Source: SVTX01 sp045660325 (GTDB lineage: Bacteria > Bacillota > Clostridia > Oscillospirales > CAG-272). Taken from it: DNA of 17,400 bases. Both the position numbers and the translations under genes were made by a program. The notes below the pieces were generated by a model. It was not told where the DNA came from, did not search any database, and saw only the letters and a list, made by a program, of their open reading frames with translations. The stretch lies in the NCBI GenBank assembly GCA_045660325.1, contig JAZRDO010000012.1:1-17400 (forward strand). Reading direction: 5' to 3'. Positions 1 through 5,405 of the stretch are shown here, piece after piece. Every line of letters begins with the position of its first letter. Within the stretch, counting starts at the first letter, position 1.

Positions 1-17
1 GCTCCGCATTACGCAAG

Positions 18-39
18 ATACCAACGCGAGCGTTGGTAT
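18..39. repeat. Perfect 10-bp inverted repeat (hairpin)
   Basis: ATACCAACGC and GCGTTGGTAT are exact reverse complements separated by GA. A second, imperfect GC-rich hairpin follows at 42-71 (GGCAC/GTGCC outer stem, CGGC/GCCG inner stem, TTC loop). Both lie downstream of the tRNA operon read on the minus strand. There is no T-run of the kind expected for a terminator, so the role is unknown. They may be intergenic repeats or the end of a feature cut off by the window edge. Confidence 0.6.
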
Positions 40-85
40 GCGGCACAGCGTCGGCTTCGCCGCGCGGTGCCAACAGGTTCCGCTC

Positions 86-130
86 ACCAAACAAAAATAA
101 CGACCACATGGGTCGGTATTTTTGTTTGGT
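86..130 (-). terminator. Probable terminator of the first tRNA operon
   Basis: Two 20-nt arms (86-105 and 111-130) pair with a single mismatch around the 5-nt loop ACATG. The stem is AT-rich at its base, so the U-rich segment of the minus-strand transcript lies inside the 3' arm rather than after it. The promoter-proximal arm includes the discriminator base and CCA of the tRNA-Tyr (127-130). Termination is therefore plausible but atypical. Confidence 0.6.
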
Positions 131-211
131 GGGGGAAGCTGGGGTCGGACCACCGAAGGCAGTGACAACAGATTTACAGACTGCCCCCTTTGGCCGCTCG
201 GGAAATCCCCC
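127..211 (-). tRNA. tRNA-Tyr (GUA), degenerate copy
   Basis: The minus strand folds as a long-variable-arm tRNA of 85 nt with anticodon GTA and an encoded CCA. It is clearly related to the intact tRNA-Tyr at 3530-3614, but pairing is broken in four helices: T-T at the seventh acceptor pair, T-T at the last anticodon-stem pair, T-C in the variable arm and G-G in the T stem. All four positions pair in the second copy. The T loop reads TCCGACC. It is probably a decaying or non-functional duplicate, although its promoter is still excellent. An alternative is a slow-folding but still used isoacceptor. Confidence 0.8.
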
Positions 212-214
212 ATA

Positions 215-289
215 TGGTGCTGGTGATCGGAGACGAACCAACAACCTGCTGATTACAAATCAGCTGCTCTGCCATTGAGCCACACCAGC
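215..289 (-). tRNA. tRNA-Thr (UGU), copy 1 with altered T loop
   Basis: A 75-nt cloverleaf with anticodon TGT and encoded CCA. Acceptor (GCTGGTG/CACCAGC), D and anticodon stems all pair. The T loop reads TTCGTCT, so the nearly invariant A58 is T, whereas copy 2 has TTCGACT. The discriminator is A here and T in copy 2. It lies three bases (TAT on the minus strand) upstream of tRNA-Tyr, the same spacing as in the second operon. The tRNA identity is certain; full function is doubtful because A58 pairs with T54 in normal tRNAs. Confidence 0.88.
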
Positions 290-305
290 GAATTACAACT
301 CATAT

Positions 306-334
306 ATTATATCATAGAGATTGGCGTTTGTCAA
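306..334 (-). promoter_or_regulatory. Promoter of the first Thr-Tyr tRNA operon
   Basis: On the minus strand TTGACA (329-334) and TATAAT (306-311) are separated by exactly 17 nt, a full-consensus housekeeping promoter. The start point would fall about 10 nt before the tRNA-Thr. The promoter closely resembles that of the second operon (same boxes and spacer length, and both spacers contain AATCTCT and end ATGA), which supports a duplication that included the promoter. Confidence 0.85.
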
Positions 335-438
335 TACCTTTTTTTAAGGTTTTTAAAAAAATTTCGCACTATTCTAAACCCAAAATAACGAAAAATCATT
401 TAAATAAAAATATTTTTACACAAATTTTGTCATTTTTG

Positions 439-467
439 TTGACTTTTGTATAAAATGATGATATAAT
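439..467 (+). promoter_or_regulatory. Promoter of the DUF4870-like gene
   Basis: TTGACT (439-444) and TATAAT (462-467) with a 17-nt spacer. A 6-bp inverted repeat, AACAGG/CCTGTT at 475-490, lies right at the expected transcription start. It could be an operator for a dimeric regulator or a small 5' hairpin in the mRNA. The stretch at 340-438 before the promoter is AT-rich and shows nothing else. Confidence 0.8.
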
Positions 468-521
468 TATACTAAACAGGTATGCCTGTTCATTATTTAT
501 TATCTATGGAGGAGAATAGAA

Positions 522-809
522 ATGGATAAGAAGTATCTTAAGGGTAATCTTAACAAGAACATCGCATTCGGTATTGCTTGGTTGGTTCCTGTATTCGCAA
601 TTGTTTTCTTCATTCTTGACAGAGAAACATTGACACGCGAAGAAAAGGTAACTCTCGTAACAATCTTTGCTTGCGCTGTATTTGCTTGCATTCCCCTTGT
701 TAACATCGTTGCTATGATTTTCGTAATCATCGCAGCTATCAAGGCGTTCATGGGACAGGACTACACAGTACCCGTTGCATCCAAGATCGCAGAAAAGATC
801 ATCAAGTAA
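522..809 (+). CDS. Small membrane protein, DUF4870-like
   Basis: A 95-residue protein with a short lysine-rich N-terminus and hydrophobic segments at about residues 14-32, 43-58 and 59-76. The C-terminal pattern IPLVNIVAMIF...AFMGQDYTVP matches the end of DUF4870/Tic20-like proteins, where a helix is followed by a G..Y..P motif; this assignment is from memory of the family, not a search. The start is fixed by GGAGGA at 508-513, 8 nt before ATG. It is monocistronic, with its own promoter and a strong terminator. Codons are biased (AAG, ATC, GTT, CGC), suggesting good expression. The biochemical role is unknown; a structural membrane role is likely. Confidence 0.75.
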   Translation: MDKKYLKGNLNKNIAFGIAWLVPVFAIVFFILDRETLTREEKVTLVTIFACAVFACIPLVNIVAMIFVIIAAIKAFMGQDYTVPVASKIAEKIIK

Positions 810-826
810 TTTATACATACTTGAAA

Positions 827-863
827 GAAAATCCATCACACCTCACGGTTGTGATGGATTTTC
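827..863 (+). terminator. Terminator of the DUF4870-like gene
   Basis: A perfect 14-bp stem (827-840 with 850-863) and a 9-nt loop, starting 17 nt after the stop codon. The stem ends in GATTTTC, giving a U-rich 3' edge but only a short run of T. Because the 5' arm begins with A-rich sequence, it could also work from the other side. Confidence 0.8.
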
Positions 864-876
864 TATTTGCAAATCA

Positions 877-907
877 AAAGCCGCCGCGACTATATCGCGA
901 CGGCTTT
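877..907 (-). terminator. Terminator of hppA
   Basis: A 13-bp stem (877-889 with 895-907) carrying one C-A mismatch, 6 nt beyond the hppA stop codon. On the minus strand it reads GGCTTTTGATTTG after the stem. The plus strand is also followed by TTTATTTTA, so it is probably bidirectional and backs up the preceding terminator. Confidence 0.8.
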
Positions 908-913
908 ATTTTA

Positions 914-2998
914 TTAACCGATCTTGGAAAGAAGCTCAACGATCCAGTTCCAGAGTGAAGGTACCTTCGTAATTACGGGAACGAGAACGAGAGAAATAAC
1001 GGACATAAGCTTGATAAGGATATCCATTGCAGGACCTGCAGTATCCTTCAAGGGGTCACCAACTGTGTCACCTGTGATAGCTGCCTTGTGAGTATCACTT
1101 CCCTTACCACCAAACTTTCCGGATTCAACGTACTTCTTCGCATTATCCCAAGCGCCGCCCGAATTTGCCATAAATACTGCAAGCATAATAGCGGAAACAA
1201 GACCGCCGATAAGAAGGCCGCCGAGGCCCTCTGCGCCAAGCACAAAGCCTGCAACAACGGGAGCTGCGATTGCGAGAACACCGGGAAGGATCATCTCACG
1301 GAGAGATGCCTTTGTGGAAATATCAATACAACGGTTGTAATCGGGAGTGCTCTTGCCCTCAAGGATCGCGGGATCCTTTTCGAACTGAGCTCTTACTTCC
1401 TCAACCATCTTGTTAGCCGCCTTACCAACAGAGCCTATTGTGAGAGCCGAGAAGAGGTAAGGAAGCATAGCGCCTACGAGCATACCGATAAGCACCTTGG
1501 GGTCTGCAAGAGAGATCTGAACCTTTGCAGCCTCAATAAAGGACATAATAAACGCAAGAGACGTAAGAGTTGCAGAGCCGATACAGAAGCCCTTACCGAT
1601 AGCGGCTGTTGTATTACCAACGGAGTCAAGCTTATCTGTGATCTCACGAACCTCGTGAGGAAGCTTACTCATCTCGGCAATACCGCCCGCGTTATCCGCG
1701 ATAGGACCGTAGCCGTCAACTGTAACTGTAATACCTACTGTGGAGAGCATACCAACTGCCGCCAAAGCAATACCGAACGCACCGCCAAAGAAATAAGAAA
1801 CCGCGATAACCGCCGCAAGGCAAGCGATTGTAAGCCAAGTGGACTTCATACCAACGCCAAGACCTGCGATAATGTTTGTACCGTGACCCGTCTGGGATTC
1901 CTTAGCGATATTCTTAACCGACTTATACTCATCAGATGTATAAAGCTCAGCAACAAAGCCAACGCCGATACCTGCGAGAAGTCCCGCAACAACGCACACG
2001 ATAAGCTTCCAGTTGCCGATATAGAAGATGGACAAGAGAACGGATGCAACGATTACGATACCTGTAGCGATATATGTAGCAATATTAAGCGCCTTATGGG
2101 GATCTGCCCACTTCTTCTTAGCGCGGAAGATAACAACCGAAGCAACTGCAGCAAGCGCACCGATAGCACAAAGAATAAGTGTGAAAAGAAGATGCTTTGC
2201 ATCAAGGCCTGTTAAGAGAGCCATTGTAAGCGCGGAAAGAATAGAACCAACGTAGGATTCTGTAAGGTCGGAGCCCATACCTGCGATATCGCCAACATTA
2301 TCACCAACGTTATCGGCAATAGTAGCGGGGTTTCTGGGGTCGTCCTCGGGAATACCTGCCTCAAGCTTACCAACAAGGTCTGCACCTACGTCAGCCGCCT
2401 TTGTGTAGATACCACCGCCAACACGTGCGAACAATGCGATAAGAGAGCAACCCAAGCTATAGCCTGTGAGGATCTGAATAGGAGCGTGAATGTCCTTTGT
2501 GATCGCGTAAACAACGAACGTAATTGCCGCAAGACCGAAAAGACCGAAGCCAACAACCGAAAGGCCGAGAACTGCGCCGCCGCTGAATGCAACGCGAAGC
2601 GCACCGCTCATACCCTCGTCGCGAGCCTTAACTGCTGTACGGGCATTTGCCTTTGTTGCAATCGTCATACCGATCCAGCCTGCGATAGCCGAGAAGCAAG
2701 CACCGATAACAAAGCAGATAGCCGCCTTCCAGCCGATACCCTCTGCACCCTGAAGCGCGGGGATAAAGCCAAGAACTGTAAGCAACACTGCGATTCCTGC
2801 AACAAACGGAATGATAAGCTTATATTCACGTACTAAGAACGTCATAGCGCCCTTGTGAATATAATTGTGGATCTCCTCTACCTTGCTGTCGTTGATCTTT
2901 ACTCGGGATACCTTGCGGAAAAGCACGAATACGTATCCGAGAGTAATTACAGATGCGAACATTACAAGGATCAAGGGAAAGTAAATGTTAAAATCCAT
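914..2998 (-). CDS. hppA: Membrane-bound ion-pumping pyrophosphatase (K+-dependent type)
   Basis: This 694-residue polytopic membrane protein couples hydrolysis of pyrophosphate to H+ and/or Na+ export. The substrate-binding signature is complete: DVGADLVGK at 203-211, the DDPRNPATIADNVGDNVGD block at about 219-237 with its acidic residues, and the C-terminal GDTVGDPLKDTAGP block. At 461-470 the sequence GNTTAAIGKG has Ala465 and Gly468, the pair typical of K+-dependent enzymes; K+-independent ones have Lys and Thr there. K+-dependent enzymes include H+, Na+ and Na+/H+ pumps, so the ion is undecided. Length is normal. GGAGG at 3004-3008 fixes the start. It is monocistronic with highly biased codons, implying strong expression. 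Confidence 0.97.
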   Translation of the reverse strand: MDFNIYFPLILVMFASVITLGYVFVLFRKVSRVKINDSKVEEIHNYIHKGAMTFLVREYKLIIPFVAGIAVLLTVLGFIPALQGAEGIGWKAAICFVIGACFSAIAGWIGMTIATKANARTAVKARDEGMSGALRVAFSGGAVLGLSVVGFGLFGLAAITFVVYAITKDIHAPIQILTGYSLGCSLIALFARVGGGIYTKAADVGADLVGKLEAGIPEDDPRNPATIADNVGDNVGDIAGMGSDLTESYVGSILSALTMALLTGLDAKHLLFTLILCAIGALAAVASVVIFRAKKKWADPHKALNIATYIATGIVIVASVLLSIFYIGNWKLIVCVVAGLLAGIGVGFVAELYTSDEYKSVKNIAKESQTGHGTNIIAGLGVGMKSTWLTIACLAAVIAVSYFFGGAFGIALAAVGMLSTVGITVTVDGYGPIADNAGGIAEMSKLPHEVREITDKLDSVGNTTAAIGKGFCIGSATLTSLAFIMSFIEAAKVQISLADPKVLIGMLVGAMLPYLFSALTIGSVGKAANKMVEEVRAQFEKDPAILEGKSTPDYNRCIDISTKASLREMILPGVLAIAAPVVAGFVLGAEGLGGLLIGGLVSAIMLAVFMANSGGAWDNAKKYVESGKFGGKGSDTHKAAITGDTVGDPLKDTAGPAMDILIKLMSVISLVLVPVITKVPSLWNWIVELLSKIG

Positions 2999-3042
2999 AA
3001 TTTCCTCCTTATTTAATTAAAGAAAGTTTTTTAGACAAGTGT

Positions 3043-3071
3043 ATTATATCACTTTTTTGCAATTTTTTCAA
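3043..3071 (-). promoter_or_regulatory. Promoter of hppA
   Basis: On the minus strand TTGAAA (3066-3071) and TATAAT (3043-3048) with a 17-nt spacer. The leader is about 38 nt and ends in AAGGAGGAAA just before the start codon. No regulatory structure is visible in the leader. Confidence 0.75.
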
Positions 3072-3139
3072 GAGGTATTGTGAATTTTATTCATCTTTAA
3101 TGCCCAAATATTACCAAACAGGCAAAAGTTCGCAAACAT

Positions 3140-3231
3140 TCAAGGTGCAAGCCTTGTATGTAACCCGCCGCAGGTAGAATGGAATTGCGGCTTTGCAGCG
3201 TATTGAATCAAGGCACAAGACTTGTATAAAA
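3140..3231. repeat. Pair of 24-nt imperfect direct repeats, each able to form a small hairpin
   Basis: The 24-nt segments starting at 3140 and 3208 match at 19 positions; both begin TCAAGG and share CTTGTAT. Each contains a short inverted repeat (CAAGG/CCTTG in the first, CAAG/CTTG in the second). They lie 68 nt apart, just outside the larger tRNA-derived units at 3234-3494, and look like decayed intergenic repeats. No coding potential is evident. Confidence 0.5.
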
Positions 3232-3233
3232 AT

Positions 3234-3494
3234 GGTGGACTCTGGACCATGTTTGCGCCAACGTATATTTTTGAACAAAGTAATCAATGCGCAAACGCGG
3301 CAAATTGCTTTGCAATTTGCGGTGGTCCTGAATCGTGGCATCACGCAACAAAAAACGCTGTAGGCTAATGCCTAATACGGTGGATTCTGGACCATGTTTG
3401 CGACAACGTATATTCTAAATCTAAGCGTTTTGATCGCAAACGCTGCAAATTGCCTTGCAATTTGCTGTGGTCCTGAATCGTGGCTTCACGCAGC
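3234..3494. repeat. Two tandem hairpin units carrying tRNA-Tyr T-arm-like sequence
   Basis: Unit 1 (from 3234) and unit 2 (from 3379) are 145 nt apart. Both begin GGTGGAYTCTGGACCATG and contain GTATATT, CGCAAACGC, a 9-bp palindrome (GCAAATTGC/GCAATTTGC, 3-nt loop) and TGGTCCTGAATCGTGG. The opening segment matches the T arm of the tRNA-Tyr at 3541 apart from one extra T; the closing segment is the same motif inverted. Each unit is thus a large imperfect inverted repeat around a small perfect one. Unit 1 ends in a degenerate version (3357-3375) of the tRNA terminator, as though 'T arm plus terminator' had been copied repeatedly. This could be att-site remnants, duplication debris or a miniature mobile repeat. 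Confidence 0.7.
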
Positions 3495-3530
3495 AAAAAA
3501 GACCATAGGCAAATGCCTATGGTCTTTTTT
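3495..3530 (-). terminator. Terminator of the second tRNA operon
   Basis: A perfect 16-bp stem (3495-3510 with 3515-3530) with loop AAAT. The minus-strand transcript ends in six U after GGTC. The first arm shares its outermost base with the tRNA-Tyr CCA, so the terminator follows the mature 3' end directly. Confidence 0.92.
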
Positions 3531-3614
3531 GGTGGGAGATGGTGGATTCGGACCACCGAAGTCAGTGACAACAGATTTACAGTCTGCCCCCTTTGGCCGC
3601 TCGGGAAATCTCCC
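3530..3614 (-). tRNA. tRNA-Tyr (GUA), intact copy
   Basis: An 85-nt class II tRNA with anticodon GTA and encoded CCA. Acceptor GGGAGAT/ATCTCCC and T stem GGTGG/CCACC pair fully, the anticodon stem GCAGA/TCTGT has one G-T pair, and the 13-nt variable region contains GTC/GAC. The T loop is TCCGAAT, so position 55 is C where nearly all tRNAs have T (pseudouridine); copy 1 shares this. It is co-transcribed with tRNA-Thr three bases upstream. Confidence 0.95.
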
Positions 3615-3617
3615 ATA

Positions 3618-3692
3618 TGGAGCTGGTGATCGGAGTCGAACCAACAACCTGCTGATTACAAATCAGCTGCTCTGCCATTGAGCCACACCAGC
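3618..3692 (-). tRNA. tRNA-Thr (UGU), intact copy
   Basis: A 75-nt cloverleaf with anticodon TGT, acceptor GCTGGTG/CACCAGC, D stem GCTC/GAGC, anticodon stem GCTGA/TCAGC, T loop TTCGACT and encoded CCA with discriminator T. All stems pair, with G-T wobbles only in the T stem. It is the first gene of the Thr-Tyr operon. Confidence 0.96.
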
Positions 3693-3715
3693 ATTGTTCT
3701 CGCGGAACATATGAT

Positions 3716-3744
3716 ATTATATCATAAGAGATTTTATTTGTCAA
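3716..3744 (-). promoter_or_regulatory. Promoter of the second Thr-Tyr tRNA operon
   Basis: On the minus strand TTGACA (3739-3744) and TATAAT (3716-3721) with a 17-nt spacer, a full-consensus promoter placing the start about 15-17 nt before tRNA-Thr. The region between this and the aminotransferase promoter is AT-rich and otherwise empty. Confidence 0.88.
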
Positions 3745-3797
3745 TACCCTTTTTTAATTTTTTATTTGACTTTTATGGCTTTATTTTGCAAAAATTC

Positions 3798-3826
3798 TTG
3801 AAAATATTTTTTTCGTATGATATAAT
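3798..3826 (+). promoter_or_regulatory. Promoter of the aminotransferase gene
   Basis: TTGAAA (3798-3803) and TATAAT (3821-3826) with a 17-nt spacer. The leader is about 25 nt and carries only GGAGG at 3847-3851. Confidence 0.78.
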
Positions 3827-3856
3827 TTTAATATCCCAATTTATGCGGAGGTAAAT

Positions 3857-5050
3857 ATGAATTACACCTTCTCAAATAAAATTTCAAATCTTAAGCCTTC
3901 GGCGATCCGCGAGATACTAAAAGCTCCCGCGACGAGCGATACGATCTCATTTGCGGCAGGCAATCCCGCGCCCGAATCCTTTCCTATTGAAGAGATGGAG
4001 AGGATCGCCGCCGAAATATTCAAAGAAGCCCCCGCCCTCGCCCTTCAATACGGTGTAACCGACGGCTATCTTCCCCTGCGCGAGAGCATTTCTCTTCGCA
4101 ACAAAGAAAAATTTAATATAGGAAAAGATTTTGACCGTACAGTCATCGTATCAGGCGGTCAGCAAGGCATTGAGCTTGCCTGCCGAGTTTTCTGCAATGA
4201 GGGAGATGCGGTAATCTGCGAGGATCCCACGTTTATCGGTGCGCTCAACGCGTTCCGTTCAAACGGCGCTGTTCCTATCGGAGTTCCCCTTCATGAGGAC
4301 GGAATCGACACGGATGCGCTTGAAAATACCATCAAAGCTAATCCCCGCGCCAAGCTTATCTATATTATACCGAATTTCCAAAATCCCACGGGCATTACCA
4401 CGTCATACGAAAAGCGCGTAAAAGTGTACGAGCTTGCGAAAAGGTACGGACTTATCATTCTTGAGGACAACCCGTACGGTGAGCTTCGCTTTGCGGGTGA
4501 GGACATTCCCTCAATAAAGAGCTTTGACGACGACGGCATAGTTATCTACTGCTCTACCTTCTCAAAGATTCTCTCTGCGGGAATGCGCGTCGGATACGTT
4601 TGCGCGCCCGAGGAGATCACCTCAAAAATGGTTGTTGCAAAGCAGACAAGCGACGTTCACACAAACCTTTTCTTCCAAATACTTGCGCACAAATATATGA
4701 CACAGCACAACCTTGATGCACATATTGAGTCTATAAGAGGCATTTACAGACACAAGTGCTCTCTTATGCTCGGAGCGATCGACAAATATTTCCCCGACTG
4801 CATCAGGTACACCTCACCCGAGGGCGGACTCTTTGTATGGTGCACCCTTCCCGACTCGATCAATGCTTCGGAATTTATCCGCCGAGCCACGGAGAGAAAC
4901 GTCCGCATCGTGCCAGGCATTACGTTCAACTGCGACGAGAATGCCCCTTCACAAAGCTTCCGCTTAAATTACAGTACTCCGAGTGATGACCAAATCGAGC
5001 GAGGAATAAAAATTCTCGGCGAGCTTGCGCGCGAGATGGTGGAAAAGTAA
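3857..5050 (+). CDS. PLP-dependent class I/II aminotransferase (LysN/MocR-domain type)
   Basis: A 397-residue fold-type I aminotransferase transferring an amino group between an amino acid and a 2-oxo acid in the cytoplasm. PLP-binding elements are visible: SGGQQGIEL at 99-107 (phosphate-binding loop), IPNFQNPTG at 171-179 with Asn176, EDNPYGEL at 203-210 with Asp204 and Tyr207, the Schiff-base lysine Lys237 in STFSKILSAGMRVG, and a C-terminal SFRLNYS carrying the carboxylate-binding Arg. This motif set is typical of 2-aminoadipate/aromatic/branched-chain aminotransferases related to LysN and to the catalytic half of MocR regulators, but there is no N-terminal DNA-binding domain. The substrate cannot be told from sequence. 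Position before trpS might hint at aromatic amino acids, but trpS has its own promoter and T-box. Confidence 0.92.
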   Translation: MNYTFSNKISNLKPSAIREILKAPATSDTISFAAGNPAPESFPIEEMERIAAEIFKEAPALALQYGVTDGYLPLRESISLRNKEKFNIGKDFDRTVIVSGGQQGIELACRVFCNEGDAVICEDPTFIGALNAFRSNGAVPIGVPLHEDGIDTDALENTIKANPRAKLIYIIPNFQNPTGITTSYEKRVKVYELAKRYGLIILEDNPYGELRFAGEDIPSIKSFDDDGIVIYCSTFSKILSAGMRVGYVCAPEEITSKMVVAKQTSDVHTNLFFQILAHKYMTQHNLDAHIESIRGIYRHKCSLMLGAIDKYFPDCIRYTSPEGGLFVWCTLPDSINASEFIRRATERNVRIVPGITFNCDENAPSQSFRLNYSTPSDDQIERGIKILGELAREMVEK

Positions 5051-5064
5051 TTTTCAAAAATCTA

Positions 5065-5093
5065 TTGACAAACTGAAAAAATTTGTATATAAT
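5065..5093 (+). promoter_or_regulatory. Promoter of trpS
   Basis: TTGACA (5065-5070) and TATAAT (5088-5093) with a 17-nt spacer, fully consensus, starting 14 nt after the aminotransferase stop. A strong constitutive promoter feeding a regulated leader is the usual T-box arrangement. No terminator lies between the aminotransferase and this promoter, so some read-through into the leader is likely. Confidence 0.9.
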
Positions 5094-5099
5094 TTAGTA

Positions 5100-5379
5100 A
5101 ACAAGAAACCTATGAGAAAGATTAGTAGATATTCTCCCTTTTCTTCAGAGAGTCGCAGGCGGTGTGATTGCGGCGAATACAGGATATTGAATGGCCTTTC
5201 GAGGGCAAACGGAAATGCCGCAAGGCAGAGTATGGGCGACGGATCCGCAATCCGTAAAAATTGCACCGCGTAAATTTGCGCGAAAGAGGACGGCTGAGCC
5301 GTCAAGCCGGGTGGCACCGCAGGAAAGATTTATTCATCCTGTCCCAGCAGAATCAATGTCTGGGACGGGATTTTTTTAT
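5100..5379 (+). promoter_or_regulatory. T-box leader for tRNA-Trp controlling trpS
   Basis: A tRNA-sensing riboregulator. Stem I closes with GAAAG (5116-5120) and CTTTC (5196-5200). Its specifier loop has the AGTA motif (5124-5127) and GAA followed by TGG at 5192-5194, the Trp codon. The apical part contains GGCGGTGTGATTGCGGC (about 5158-5174). A GACGGC/GCCGTC hairpin (5289-5303) precedes the conserved T box GGGTGGCACCGC (5309-5320). In its TGGC bulge the C at 5315 would pair with the G discriminator of tRNA-Trp. Uncharged tRNA-Trp would stabilise the antiterminator and allow trpS expression. Confidence 0.95.
5336..5377 (+). terminator. T-box-controlled terminator upstream of trpS
   Basis: A 12-bp stem (5336-5347 with 5360-5371, one T-G wobble) with a 12-nt loop, followed by a run of T at 5371-5377. 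It lies after the T box, as expected for the default OFF state. Confidence 0.93.
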
Positions 5380-5405
5380 TCCCTCCCAAAGAAAAGGAGA
5401 AAAAT

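Noticed and set aside
33..278. 81-codon plus-strand frame at the window start
   Set aside because: It runs antisense across the terminator and both tRNA genes, and a very similar frame occurs at 3394-3681 over the second tRNA pair. The similarity comes from the tRNAs, not from protein conservation.
1088..2215. 375-codon plus-strand frame
   Set aside because: It is antisense to hppA, Cys/Arg/Asn-rich, without a ribosome binding site or recognisable domain; a shadow of the strongly biased hppA codons.
3111..3344. 77-codon minus-strand frame in the repeat region
   Set aside because: It consists of the hairpin repeats, has no ribosome binding site and no protein-like composition.
3140..3530. 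CRISPR-like array
   Set aside because: Only two copies of each repeat, large diverged units, no regular short repeat-spacer pattern and no cas genes.
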